From: Histoplasma ohiense
Lineage: Eukaryota; Ascomycota; Eurotiomycetes; Onygenales; Ajellomycetaceae
Reading direction: 5' to 3'
DNA: 64,000 bases
Assembly (NCBI GenBank): GCA_017607445.1
Contig: JAEVHH010000007.1
Location: forward strand, 372,001 to 436,000
Positions 24,001 to 35,504 of the stretch are shown here, piece after piece; the first letter of the stretch is position 1, and each line of letters starts with the position of its first letter. The translations under genes were made by a program, and so were the position numbers. The notes beneath the pieces are model-generated. The model saw only the letters and a list, made by a program, of their open reading frames with translations, searched no databases and was not told where the DNA came from.

Positions 24001-24694
24001 GATTGTGATTAACAGTTGAGATTCTGTCACAACAGACATAAGCTTATTCTTCCTTCTATATAGATATAACTTAGAGATTCTGAACTTTTTCAAAACTCTC
24101 TGAGAAACTGCATACATCTGCAGCCTTATACAGATGGCAGAGAACATTGTGAGCAAGTTGAAGAAAGCTCACAAATGAGCAGAAACTTCAATGATCAGCA
24201 CTCAGCAAAATTATGAGAATCAAGTGAACATCAGAAGAAGTTCTGCAACTCAATACTATATAGAAGACAAAGTCTGACTGAATCTCAAGAATATAAGAAT
24301 GAATCATCTCTTACATATACTAGATTACTGTCACATCAAATATACAGTAAAGAAAGTGCTAGACACACACAATTATCAACTCAACATCTCATCTGATATT
24401 CATGATGTCTTTCATACAAATCTGCTCTGATCTGTGGCTGAGGATCCATTCCCCTCACAGAGAATCTTCAATTGACAGTCATTTATCATCATAGAAGAAG
24501 ACAACAAACTTGAGTGGGAAATCAAAGCAATTCTTGATGATAGAATCAACCACCACCACTGTGAATACCTCATCAAATGAATAGAATACAATTGTTCAAT
24601 CTGAGAATCTGTGTCTGTCTTGAAGAACATCACCACTCTCAACATCTACAAGTTCTCACTCACTCTGATAGAGAGGGATAATGTGATGAGTTAG
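21041..24694 (+). pseudogene. pol of A2 (PR-RT-RH-IN-chromodomain)
   Basis: About 1218 codons in one frame. Protease MIDSDF at 21176 (G of DSG lost). RT: LNKITQKN*YPLSLINEML (about 21975), TKLDISAAFYKIRI, and active site YMDNILIF (about 22248), where the second catalytic Asp is Asn. RNase H: ILKTDVLSYVVDE (about 22690). Integrase: HHCC-like segment about 23430-23550 (HNCDHCSS), core with IVDQLSKGV and IVSDRGSQF. Chromodomain about 24505-24660 (LEWEIKAILDDRINHHHCEYLIK). The stop TAG at 24692 lies inside the LTR. More than forty TGA codons replace Arg or Trp. Confidence 0.88.
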
Positions 24695-25215
24695 TATCTG
24701 TTAGTAATTAACTTACACAATCAACTTCTCTTCTGCATTCACTTGTTTCTGACTGTTGTGATCTCATATAATTCTTGATGTTCTTTCACTCTGTGCTCTG
24801 TATTTATGTAGTTTCTAATGATTCTTTCATATAGCTTTTAACATTCTTTCACTCTGTGCTCTGCACTCATATAGTCTCTAATGATTCTTTCATATAGCTT
24901 CTAACATTCTTTCACTCTGTGTTTCATACTCATATAGTCTCTAACAATTCTTTCATATAGCTCTCAATGATTTCTTCATCTCATGCTCTGCACTTGTGTA
25001 GTTTCTAATGATTCTTACACATATCTCTTAATGTTTTTTCACTTCACACTTCACTGTGAAGTGACTTCTGATATTCTTCTGCTCTGAACTTCTCTCTATA
25101 AGAACCTTTTTTGTATGATCTTTTTTTCTGATTTCTTTTCTCTTTCTTTCCTTAATCAATTTGTAATCTGTAATTAGGATAGTATCAAATCGTTAATCAA
25201 AGTACACCCGTTACA
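24682..25215 (+). repeat. 3' LTR of A2
   Basis: TGTGATGAG...CCCGTTACA, 534 bp, same tandem units as the 5' LTR. The last 25 bp kept two CpG sites. Confidence 0.9.
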
Positions 25216-28200
25216 CTTCATCTGTTTCACTTGTTTCATTGTCAATTTTGACACACTCATGCTTGGGGATTTCACATCTATGCAAAGTTCAGTTGATCGG
25301 CCAATCATTGCTTCAGATGATGTCATTTTTATCAATGCATGAAAGATGTTGTTATATACTCATTGCATCAGAGAAATCCATTCTATTCAATTATCTTGCT
25401 GATAGCTGCAATATGTGTGAAGATAATGTTCAATCATCTGGTTCAATTGTTCTGTCTGACTGTCGGTTTGCAGATGGAATGCTGTTGATAATTTTTGTTG
25501 AATATGAAGCAGATAACATAATATCAATCAAAACTTGCTATTTATTAATGAATCTCAGTTGCTAATAATATTTGCAGATAGATCAAAGTTCTTTGCAATT
25601 CTTTATACAATAATATCTGTGAGTTCTTCTGCATCTAGCTCTGAAGATGTGAGCACAATTATGGCTCATTTGATGAATAAATCAACAAATACAACAATAG
25701 CATTATAGATTTGACTTCTCTTTTTATTATCTGACAGATCTTCAATAAAGTCTATGCTAATTATATGTCATTTCTTATCTGGCATTGAATGTGATTGTAG
25801 CAATCTGTACAGCTTGTGCTGTGGTATCTTGATGTGTTGATAAATATTGCAAGTTCTCACATATTCTGCAATCTCATTGCTCATATCATGCCACAAGTAC
25901 TTGTGTTTGATTGCTTTGATGATTTTGTCACATTCAAAATGGCCATCTTGAGAATCATTGTGATTCATTTTCATTATTTCATGTCTTATGATCTTGTTTT
26001 GTGATATGTAGACTTTATCATCTTTTCTGAGCAGATCATCTTTATCTACTGCTCAGATTGAATGATTATCTATACTAGTGTCATTCATCTCTAATCTTCT
26101 ATAAAGTTCAGATGTATCAGCATTTCTATTCTGAATCTGTAGTAAGAGTTCAATAATAGATTCAGCTATCTCTTTGTGATAGACTGTCTTGAACTCAAAT
26201 ATCTTGACAGCTAGAATCTGTGACATCAGAGTTTCTAGATTTAATCTCATAATGTCTGCAATCTCATTCTCATTCACAGATGTGTTCTTTATTCTGCAGA
26301 GGTTGTTGTTATCAATGACTATAAGTCTCTTCACTCAACAATTTTTATTAGCTTGCAGATCTTTTCACATCATCTTGATACATTGATCTAACTTTGTATT
26401 TTCTTTTGTCTTTAGTGATTTAAAAATCCTCTTATACAGCTTCTCTTGCAGAGTAGAGAGCTCTGTCAAGAGAGCTGTGTGTTTTACAAAATCTGAGCAA
26501 CAACTTGATGCATCTGCAGAATTATTTTTTTCAGAATGATGCTCTATTTCAAAATTGAATGCTGAGAGCATTTTTATTCAGTGAATCTGATGCTCATTTA
26601 GCTGCTTTGTTGTCATGAAGTGCTGAAGATTGACATGATCAGATAAAACAGTTATTGAGTGTCTGCTATCATATAAATAGTGATGTCATTGTCTGAAAGC
26701 TTCTACAATTGGCAATATTTCTAAATCATATATTTGATAATGTCTTTCTGTTTCTGTGAGCTTTCTAGACCAAAACACAATCAGATATCAGTGATTATCA
26801 TTCATTAATTGTGATATTACTGTGATGATTGCAACATCAGATTCATCTGTTTCTATACAGAGTTTTTGCTGTGGATCAAAATAAATCAACAATGATGCTT
26901 TTGTAAAGCATTCTTTTAACTGCAAAATTGCATGCTTGCAGTTTTTGTCTAACTGAACAGATGTGTTATTCTTCCCTCTTTTTGTTTTGTAATCTTTTAA
27001 CAATTTGATCAGACATGTCATTATTATTGAGAACTTGTATATAAATTGATGATAGAAATTGATGAATTCTAGAAATATTTGCAATTCATTTATAGTTTGC
27101 AGTTCTGATCAATCTAGAATTGTGTCAACACAGTATTTCTCAACAGTAATGCTCTGCATGATAATTACAAAACTCAAAAATCCAATTTCTGTTGTGTGGA
27201 ATGTACACTTACTAAGTTTGACATATAGTCTCCATCGCCTTAACCATTCCAGCACATTCTTAACATGGACAATATGTTCATCAAGTGTGTTTGAATAGAT
27301 TATGATATCATTGAGATAAGTCATGCAATATACATCTAAAAGATCACTGAGGGCTTTGTTGATATAAAATTGAAAGATCACAGAAGTATTGGTTAGTTCA
27401 AAAGATAAAACTAAATATTCAAAGTATTCATATCATATTCAAAATGCTGTGTTCTATTCATTCTCTGCTCATATGTGAATTCTGTGATATGCATCTCTAA
27501 TATTCAGTTGTGTATATATTTTGACATCTGCTAATCTATCAAGTATTTCACTTATCAAGGGCAGTGGATATTGATTCTTGACTGTTATTTCATTCAATTC
27601 TTGATAATCCATGCAAAGATGCAGGGTTCCATCTTTCTTTGACATGAATAATACTGATGCACTGGCTGAGCTCTTGGATGAATGTATTCAATTCTTCTCT
27701 AACATCTTTTCAATATATTCTTGAAGGACAGAGAGTTCTTGAGGTGATAAGTTATATATTGATTGATATGAGGGTTTCTTGTCAGATTTGAGATCTATGA
27801 CATGATCATGAGATGCATGTTCTGCATCAGATATGTCTTCTTGAAATACATCAAGATAATCTTTATAATCATCTGGGATATTTGGCTCAGTTGCTGCACT
27901 CGCAGCTTGTAATGATAAGACAGTGAATATAATATTGCCATTGTCAATTAGTGTTGTGAATTCTTTAGCAGTATCTAGATGTATGTGATTAATATTCAAT
28001 GCTTTTCTATAGATTCAGCATCTTCACACCCAGTTGATATCAGAGTTCACAGCTTTCAATCATGACATGCTCAAAATTATATCATATCTGCTAATGTCAG
28101 CCTCTTTGAAATGGTGGAATCTTTTTCAAAGAACATGTTCATCATTGATAATCTTCATTGCAGCTCTTTGTTGTTTATATGATTTAATCTTATGATTATC

Positions 28201-28428
28201 AACTGCTTCCACTACTTTTGATTTATCTTCTGTCTTTGAAAAATATTTTGATGCTCAGATGTGAGATACAAAGTTTGCATCTGTGTCAGAATTCACTAAC
28301 ATTCACACCATCAATCATTCCACTTCTGTCAGCATTCATGTATTCATTATCAATAACTGTTTATCTTGCAGCTTAATTGTTTGTATTCTCAATGCAGCAG
28401 CTGCTTCTATGATTGAGATTGTTGATTT
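25216..28428 (-). pseudogene. pol of B1, main part (PR-RT-RH-IN)
   Basis: Frame -1 to gag. Protease reads LVNSD (about 28285) instead of LVDSG. RT: SYQSIYNLSPQELSVLQEYI (about 27770), MDYQELNE-like segment, active site TYLNDIIIYS (about 27325) with the first catalytic Asp changed to Asn. RNase H: CIETDESDVA (about 26860). Integrase: zinc-binding H-H-C-C at about 25960-25830 (HNDSQDGHFECDK..CNIYQHIK), then a core with IDFIEDLS. It continues beyond A2 at 19138. TGA codons are frequent, though stretches of about 100 codons remain open. Confidence 0.85.
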
Positions 28429-29465
28429 TTTGCTTATTGAACTTGATTATGCTTTTCAGAATGTAACATTCAACAATCATTTGCAATATGACTCTTCTTA
28501 TAACAGTGAGAACACTTCTTCATTCAGTTATATTTATCTTTCTTGATTTGTTCAGTTGAATCTGTTTGTTTCTCTCATTTTCTCTTGTTCTGATGATTGC
28601 TAGATTTATCAGAACAACACTGATTCTCTATGAATATTGCAGGTCTTTCTTTGTGAATAGTATATTGTTGCTCTGACATATTTTTCTCAAGAATCTGTAG
28701 AGTTTGAAGCAACTCTTTGTAGTTCTGAAGCTCTTGATTTCAATAGTTGAGTTCAGTGTATAGTATCTTCAATATCTTACTACACAAGTTATCCATTCTT
28801 TGTTCTTTGCTATATGAGGGTAAGTAGTATTCTCAGTTTTTGAGATATTTAGAGAAATTGTGTATTGATTGTCATTCTTATTGTTTTGTATCTTGAAATT
28901 TTTGACTCATCAATCAGTGCTGATTCTGTGGATTGTTAATTTGCATTTCTAGGTGTGATAGTATATCATCAAAAGTCAACAGTGTTGCTTCTCCACATTT
29001 CTCATACAATGATACAAAATTCAATCATTTCTGCTTAATGTGAGTGTTAAGATAGAGTTTAGCATCATTTATCTTGTATTCTTTCTTTCAATAATATCAG
29101 CAGTGGTGTGTAAAGAGAGTCAATATGTGATCTTTATAGTTTTTGAATTCTAACATATTTTTTTCTCAATAATAGTTCTTAATCTTCAATCTCAGTGGTG
29201 TTTCATTATCATCATCTGTATTGTTCACAGATTGATTTTGTGGTGGTTCTGTGATGATATTCTGAGTTAATTGAGATTTGATGAGAGTATCTCCACAAAT
29301 CTGCACTTTCAACTCATTGAGCTGCTGTTGTGCATGCAGAATAGCTAATTGCTGCTCTCATTCACAAATTTGATCATTCAACTGTTGCAAACACACATTG
29401 TGATCATTGAAGGCAGTAGAAGATTCAGATTGGTTTTCAAGGAATCTTGCATGTGTTGAAATCAT
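28407..29465 (-). pseudogene. gag of B1
   Basis: About 352 codons from the ATG at 29465 to TAG at 28407-28409. The N-terminal half has a coiled-coil-like Gln/Glu-rich part (IHEREQQLAILHAQQQL in the B2 copy). The middle resembles a retroelement capsid (LEFKNYKDHILTLFTHHCWYY). The C-terminus carries a CCHC knuckle near 28520-28480. The overlap with pol holds A AAA AAT at 28425-28431. Confidence 0.75.
28425..28431 (-). promoter_or_regulatory. -1 frameshift heptamer A AAA AAT of B1
   Basis: In the gag frame, 24 nt upstream of the gag stop, with pol open in the -1 frame. The identical heptamer lies at 29874-29880 (B0) and 60920-60926 (B2), always 1034 nt from the gag ATG. Confidence 0.7.
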
Positions 29466-29571
29466 CTTGTGTGTTTTTAACTAACATTGCATGTTTTAAC
29501 TAATGTTGCATGCTTTATTGTAGATGTGTGTAACAATGGACCACTCAAATAGAGTTATGAGTGATTAGAAT

Positions 29572-29842
29572 TGTAAGAGATGGTTGTAGATATAATTATG
29601 AGAGTAGTGTGAAGTATGCATATAGAATGTTAAGAAGATAGCAATCTCTATTATTCAAAACTAATTGCTGATCCCTTAATATCTACAGATATCAGTGAGC
29701 ATTATATAGGCAACCACCACACACTACAGCTGTCTATGGTGCTGTGTGCTATGTCCCTCCTCATTAATTCTGACATGTTCTGTGTTCTTCTATCGCCACA
29801 TAGCTATTTCCTAATATAGATATCTCCGTTGCATCTATTACA
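29572..29842 (-). repeat. 5' LTR of B1
   Basis: 271 bp, plus form TGTAAGAGATGG...TCTATTACA, immediately followed by the GCAGC duplication and the rest of B0. On the minus strand the next bases, ATTCTAATCACT, may be a primer site. Confidence 0.9.
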
Positions 29843-29855
29843 GCAGCAGCTGCTT

Positions 29856-30914
29856 CTATAATTGAAATTGTTGATTTTTTACTTATCAAACTTGGTTGCA
29901 CTTTTCAAGATGTAATATTCAATAATCATTTGTAATATAATTCTTCTTATGACAGTGAGAATACTTTTTCATTCAGTTATATTTATCTTTCTTGATTTGT
30001 TCAGTTGAACTCATTTGTTTCTCTCATTTTCTTTTATTCTGATGGTTGCTAGATTTATCAGAACAACACTGATTCTCTATGAATATCACAGATCTTTCTT
30101 TGCAAATAACACACTGTTGCTTCAGTATATTTTTCTCAAGAATCTGTAGAGTTCAAAACAACTCTTTATAGTTCTGAGGTTTTTGATTTCAACAGTCAAA
30201 TTCAGTGTATAGTATTTTCAACATCTTACTACACAAGTTATTCATTCTTTGTTTTTCACTATATGAGAGTAAGTAGTATTCTCAGTCTTTGAGATATTTA
30301 GAGAAATTGTGTATCAATTGTTATTCTTATTGCTTTATATTTTGAAACTTTTGACTTATCAATCAGTGCTGATTCTGTGGATTGTTAATTTGCATTTCTA
30401 GATGTGATAGTATATCATCAAAAGTCAATGATATTGCTTCTTCATATTTCTTATATAATGATACAAAATTCAATCATTTCTGCTTAATATGAGTGTTAAG
30501 ATAGAGTTTAGCATCATTTATCTTGTATTCTTTCTTTCAATAATACTGATGATGATATATAAAGAGAGTCAATATGCAATCTTTATAGTTCTTGAATTCT
30601 AATATATTTTTTTCTTGATAATAGTTCTTAATCTCTAATCTCAGTGGTGTTTCATTATCATCATCTGTATCATTTACAGATCAATTTTGCAGTGATTCTG
30701 TGGTGATATTCTGAGTTAATTGAGATTCAATAAGAGTATCTCTATAAATCTGTGCTTTCAACTTGTTGAGCTGCTGTTGTGCATGCAGAATAGTTAATTA
30801 CTGCTTTCATTCACAAATTTAATCATTCAACTATTGCAAACATGCATTGTGATCATTGAAGACAGTAGAGGATTCAGATTGATTTTCAAGAAATCTTGTA
30901 TATATTGAGATCAT
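29856..30914 (-). pseudogene. gag of B0
   Basis: Same length and frame as gag of B1 and B2. The zinc knuckle region near 29960-29920 is decayed. Many TGA and some TAA codons are present. No open stretch exceeds about 60 codons. Confidence 0.7.
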
Positions 30915-31019
30915 CTTACATATTTTAACTAACATTACATGTTTTAACTAACATTGCATGCTTTATTGTAGATGTGTGTAACAACAGATCACTCAAATAA
31001 AGTTTAGAGCAATTAGAAT

Positions 31020-31290
31020 TGTAAGAGATGATTCTAGATGTAATTATAAAAGTAGTATGAAGTACATATATAGAATGTTAAAAAGATAGCAATCTCTATT
31101 ATTCAAAGCTAATCACTGATCTTCTAATATCTACAGATATCAGTGAGTATTATATAGACAATCATCATACTCTACAGCTGTCTATAATATTGTGTGTTAT
31201 ATTCATTCTCATTAATTCTGATGTGTTCTGTGTTCTTCTATCATCATATAGCTATTTTCTAATATAGATATCTCTGTTGCATCTATTACA
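31020..31290 (-). repeat. 5' LTR of B0
   Basis: 271 bp, plus form TGTAAGAGATGA...TCTATTACA, at the right edge of the left-hand insertion stack. Confidence 0.9.
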
Positions 31291-31368
31291 CTGTCATTGT
31301 ACATAATATTATAGAAAAGTTATCTCTTTTATATGATCAAAGAAGATAGCTCACTGTACAGAATATGT
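31291..31368. other. Unassigned spacer between the two nested stacks
   Basis: 78 bp between the right end of B0 and the left end of A4. It matches no element in the window and is the only candidate for original host sequence. The bases TATGT (31364-31368) should be one copy of the A4 target duplication. Confidence 0.5.
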
Positions 31369-31903
31369 TGTAACAGACATACTTCAATTAACAATTTGAT
31401 ACTATTCTAATTACAGATTACAAATTGATTAAGAAAAGAAAGAGAAAAGAAATCAGAAGAAAAGATCATACAAAGAGGGTTCTTATAGAGGGAATTTTGA
31501 GATGAAAGAATATCAGAAGTCACTTCACAGTGGAGTGCAGAGTGAAAGAATGTTAAGAGCTACACAGAAGAATCATTAGAAACTACACAAGTGTGAAGCA
31601 TGAGACAGAAGAATCATTGAGAACTATATGAAAGAATTGTTAGAAACTATATAAGTGCAGAGTGTGAGGCAGAAGAATCATTGAAGGCTATATGAAAGAA
31701 TTGTTGAAAACTACACAAGCACAGAACATGGAGTGAGAGAATGTTAGAAGCTATATGAAAGAATTGTTAGAGACTACACAAGCACAGAGCACAGAGCAGA
31801 AGAACATCAAGAATTACATGAGATTACAACAGTCAGAAATGAGCAGATGCAGAAGAAGAGTTGATTGTATAAGTTAATTACTAACAGATGCTAATCCATC
31901 ACA
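31369..31903 (-). repeat. 3' LTR of A4
   Basis: 535 bp, TGTAAC...ATCACA in plus form, four tandem units. The pol stop TAG is complementary to 31891-31893. Confidence 0.9.
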
Positions 31904-32909
31904 TTATCCCTCTCTATCAGAGTGAGTGAGGACTTGTAGATGTCAAGGGCAGCAGTGTCCTCCAAGGTAAATACAGATTCCCAGATCAGACAATCATATT
32001 CTACTCATTTGATGAGATATTCACAGCAGCAATGATTGATTCTATTGTCAAGAATTGCTTCAATTTCTCACTCAAGTTCATTGTCTTCTTCTACAATGAT
32101 GAGTGACTGTTAATCAGAGATTCTCTGTGAGGGGAATGAATTCTCAACTGTGGGTTGAAGCAGGTTTGTATGAAAGACATTGTGGATGTCAGACAGAGTG
32201 TTGAGTTGATAATTGTGTGTGTCTAGCATTTTCTTCACTGTATACTTAATATGATGATAATCTAGTGTATGTGAGGGGTGATCTGTTCTTATATTCTTGA
32301 AGTTCAGTCAGACTTTATCTTCTATATAATATCAGATTGCAGAACTTCTTCTGATGTTTACTTGATTCTCATAATTTTACTAAACACTGATCATTGAAGT
32401 TTCTGCTTATTCACAGACTTTCTACAGCTTGTTTATGATGTTCTCTGCTGTCTGTATGAGGCTGTGGGTGTACACAGTTTCTCAGAGAGTCTCAGAGAAG
32501 TTCAGAATCTCTAAGTTGTATCTGTGTAGAAGAAAGAATAAGCTTACATTTGTTGTAGTGAAATCTCAACTGATAATCATAATCTCAGTGTGTGACAGCA
32601 GATTGCTTCAGTTGTCTTGTGTGTAATTACAGAACTTATGAAGAATATTCTTTATCATTTATATCATTCTCTCAGTAGCTTCATCAGTCTCTGAGTGATA
32701 CACTGTTGATAACTTTCATTCAATTCTTAATAATTGACATATGCAGACTCAGAGTGTGCTGATGAATTGACTGTCTTTATCTGATACAATGAATGAAGAC
32801 AGACTATATATACAATAGAACAGGCTTCTGATGAAGACATCTGCAACTACTTCAGTATTCATCTTGTCACAGAACTGTAGTATTACACTCTTGCTGAGTC
32901 AATCAACAA
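31891..32909 (-). pseudogene. pol of A4, 3' piece (integrase end and chromodomain)
   Basis: Collinear with A0 7324-8343. Covers the integrase C-terminus and a decayed chromodomain near 31990-32080. Interrupted on the right by the hAT element at a site whose duplication is ATCAACAA. Confidence 0.75.
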
Positions 32910-33152
32910 TAGACTGACCGTGTGACCGTGCATGGGACCATGATCAATTTTAGCATTGGTTCCATTCTCATATATTTTGATCCTGGTCCCATATATTGTT
33001 TTTCAAATCAGTCACTTTACACTGTTTGTATTATAGCTCTGATTTCATTTCACTGTTTATGAGAAATATTTAGATTCTGAATACTGTTCTTATCTTGATT
33101 TCTGAGTCACAGTTCTGTTTGATCCCATTTTACAAAATGGGACCAAACAGAA
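32910..33152 (+). repeat. Left terminal and subterminal repeats of the hAT element
   Basis: TIR TAGACTGACC, then TGGGACC-related 7-mers at 32933, 32958 (variant GGTTCCA), 32985, 33121 and 33138. The last two form a near-perfect 40-bp palindrome (33113-33152) with 19-nt arms. Subterminal repeats of this kind bind transposase in hAT elements. Confidence 0.65.
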
Positions 33153-33289
33153 TCATGACTTACCCATAATTACATAATACATATATCTTTATACTGGATG
33201 GTAGCTAATTATGATGTGAGTGTTACCAAATATCATTATCTTTTTGATGTCACAACAGAAATATCATTATATGCCTGTAGACATTTTGA

Positions 33290-33405
33290 AAATTAAAAAA
33301 CAAAAACAAAAACAACAACTGAGAATATTATAAAAAAAAAAAAAACAAAAATCTCCAGCAAAAAAAAAAATAATGAAAAAAAAAAAAATAAAAATAAAAC
33401 AAAAC
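33290..33405. other. Poly-A rich tracts downstream of the H3-like gene
   Basis: Several A runs of 8-13 bases (T on the gene strand) separated by short CAAAA blocks. No gene is seen. They may form the 3' region of the H3-like gene. Confidence 0.4.
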
Positions 33406-34005
33406 TCATTTTTTCAATCTATAATCATTAAAAAAATTACTACTTAATTCTTCAGTGATCTTCACCATTAATCTAATATCTCTCACAGTGAGAGTCATTC
33501 ACTCACAATGAATCATAGTCTTAAGATCATCTATAAAATGATTAGTGAGATATTGTTACATCTGTTTTCACATGATATCATACACTCAAAAAGTGTGACC
33601 AACATTGTCTTCATGACAACTTGAAGAGCATTGAGAGCAGAACACTGAAAGTAATACTTTTCTTCATCAATCTTCTGAACAAGATGTGCAAATGTGATCT
33701 TGAGAAAAATGAGATTCTCAGACTTCTGATAATAATGAATCTCACAGATAGCTTCTACTTTCATATCAGTATCTAGTGTTATCAAAAAATGTTACTTTGA
33801 ATTTCATACTCTGCTTATCCACTTTTTTCATACAAAGATGGGGATTGCACACCTCCCACACAGCACAGCAAGCATTGGGATGCTGCTTGTAATAGTGGGC
33901 TCAGACTGCTTCCCACTCCACCACTTGCTGCTCATATACTGTCTTGTGGAAAGTAGCAGTTGTTGGCATTGCTCTCTGATGAGAGATACTCTTATCACAG
34001 ACCAT
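33406..34005 (-). pseudogene. Histone H3-like gene carried by the hAT transposon
   Basis: Three exons on the minus strand: 34005-33810, 33772-33584 and 33530-33406, 169 codons. Intron 1 (37 nt) has GTATGA..TAG; intron 2 (53 nt) has GTATGA, CACTAATC and TAG. The spliced frame aligns with the H3 fold: EIHYYQKSENLIF (aN helix), FAHLVQKIDEE (a1), SALNALQVVMKTMLVTLFE (a2), then MIHCE*MTLTVRDIRL (L2-a3), where the TGA sits on the H3 Arg of AKRVTI and is an expected CGA decay product. The E-to-R..D spacing across intron 2 equals that of H3. The roughly 75-residue N-terminal tail lacks the ARTKQTARKS start and now has many Cys/His codons that could be decayed Arg. It is therefore an H3 variant (possibly CenH3-like), not canonical H3. 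Only two in-frame TGA codons remain. Confidence 0.78.
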
Positions 34006-34589
34006 TTTTTTTGTTGAGAGGGGGGAAAGAAATTGAGAAATGAGAGAAGAGGAATCAGAGAGTGAGAGAGAATGAGTGCAGAGAATAGATGCATAGATTT
34101 CAGAGAAGAAAGAACAGAGACTTGTGGCAATGAATTTACTAGATAAAATCAATTAATCAATCAGTATTCATTTGCAGAAAACATTGAGATATTCATATTG
34201 CTTTTAATAGTTAACATACTGCTGCAGAATTATGATGGGTTAGAGAGAGAAGAGAGAAAGAACAAAGAAAAAGAAAAACATGTATAGATATTAAACTGAG
34301 AGATTGTATATGCAAATAATCTCTATAGCAACAAAGAAACATCTCATCTGCATTCAGCCATAATATAACTTGCAGAGTGCATGCAGCATGTGATATCAAC
34401 AAGTAGCACAAAAATGCAAACAGTGTTGCTATAAGACATGTAATTTCTCATAATATATAGAAGTAGATTTTCTTTCTTCTTGAATTCTTTGATATATCTC
34501 TGTTCTTTCCATCACATTTCTGTGTGGATAGTAACTTATAAAAAGAATATATTATTTTCTCTAGAAATCTTCATCATCATAATTAGAAC
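34006..34589. other. Divergent intergenic region of the hAT cargo
   Basis: About 580 bp between the H3-like gene (minus) and the lysine-rich gene (plus). Purine-rich on the plus strand just upstream of the H3-like ATG (34010-34120). No recognised motif, so promoters are presumed from position only. Confidence 0.35.
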
Positions 34590-35504
34590 ATGTTTCTCTT
34601 CTTCTCTTCTGCTGAAAACATATCTGTTCTCTTCTTCAAGAAACATTTGATGGCTCTGTATATCATCAAGACATGTGAGCACTATCATCATCTTGAGAGA
34701 GAAGAGAAAGAATCCTTCAAGTATGAAAAGACTGACTACAAGATATGTCATATTGTCTTGAAAAAACTCTGTAATGAAGTAGATTGATAACAATTTTGAG
34801 TAACACTTCTGCTGAAATTTGACTAATATTATGAAAGAAATGATGCTGATGATTCAATGTGTGAGAAGTTGAAGAAGGAAGCAGTGGAGTTGCTCATACA
34901 GCAGCACTGAAATCAGAAGCACTCATGAAAATGATTTGAGATCAAGATAAAAAGAGAGAGAGCTGAGAAAATGATGACTGTGAAAAAGTGCTGTCAGAAG
35001 AAGATTGAAGATGTGTTTGTTTGTGAGACAAAGAAGCTCAAGCTGATAGATTGTATTTTGAATATATTCATTGATAATGCTTTTTGATAATGATTCTGTT
35101 GTCTAATTGATTAGCAGGCTTCTGAAAAGAATCAGAGCATTGAGACCTTGTTTAGATTTTGTATACACTCAATGATTCAGAATATTGAGAAGATAGTATT
35201 GCTTTCTGAGCATGCTAATTTGCTTGCTGCAGAGATAGAATCTGAGACAGCAGATCAGAAGATGCAGAACTTTAAAGCTCAAGTAAATCTGATGAAAAGA
35301 GAGAAAGATTCTCTCTCATCTGAGAAGATAGCTGAGAAGGGTTTTGAGATGATTGTTTTCTCAGATGAGAAGAAGGAGAAGAGAAAGAAGAAGAAAAAAA
35401 AGAATTGAATTGTGAAGAATGAAGAGAAAGAAAAAAAGAAGAAGAAGAAGAAGAAGAAGAAGAAGAAGAAGAAGAAAGTTGAAAAAGAAGAGAAAATGAT
35501 CTAA
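34590..35504 (+). pseudogene. Lysine-rich gene of unknown function in the hAT element
   Basis: One frame runs from ATG 34590 (MFLFFSSAENISVLFFKK) to TAA 35502-35504 with several TGA codons at likely Arg/Trp positions and a short cluster of stops near 35085-35115 that may mark an unresolved intron (CTAATT..TAG). The middle is highly charged (KIKRERAEKMMTVKK..KKIEDVF). The C-terminus has an amphipathic coiled-coil-like part (LLAAEIESETADQKMQNFKAQVN) and a long Lys run encoded by (AAG)n at 35430-35475. It could be a chromatin or nucleic-acid protein by composition only. No family recognised. Confidence 0.45.

Larger units (their letters stand above)
19139..25215 (+). mobile_element. Element A2: full-length family-A chromovirus, plus strand
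   Basis: 6077 bp with 534-bp LTRs (19139-19672, 24682-25215) and a perfect CTTCA duplication at 19134-19138 and 25216-25220. It is inserted in pol of B1. It is the only A copy on the plus strand and is the easiest to read: LTR, primer site, leader repeats, gag, pol, purine tract (24668-24681), LTR. Confidence 0.95.
16599..29842 (-). mobile_element. Element B1: family-B chromovirus, interrupted by A2
   Basis: Bounded by two 271-bp LTRs (16599-16869 and 29572-29842) and flanked by GCAGC duplications. Without A2 it is about 7.16 kb. On the minus strand: LTR, gag, pol with chromodomain, then a 1.7-kb segment that encodes a spliced gene on the opposite strand, and the 3' LTR. It is inserted in B0. 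Confidence 0.92.
29843..31290 (-). mobile_element. Element B0, right part: gag and 5' LTR
   Basis: Carries gag (30914 to 29856), the A AAA AAT heptamer (29874-29880), and the LTR 31020-31290. Collinear with B1 and B2. This is the oldest layer of the left stack, and its mutation load is the highest of the three B copies by eye. Confidence 0.85.

Noticed and set aside
31291..31368. Host gene between the two stacks
   Set aside because: Only 78 bp, no open frame of note and no RNA-gene features.
33828..34152. Two overlapping minus-strand frames of 83-100 codons read as independent proteins
   Set aside because: They are exon 1 of the H3-like gene in other frames. The frame starting MVCDKSISHQ and joining the two introns gives the histone match.
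35085..35115. Short intron in the lysine-rich gene
   Set aside because: The only splice-like pair that keeps the frame would be about 28 nt, too short to trust; left as unresolved stops.
35430..35476. (AAG)n run as an independent microsatellite locus
   Set aside because: It lies in frame in the lysine-rich cargo gene and encodes its Lys tail, so it is reported as part of that gene.
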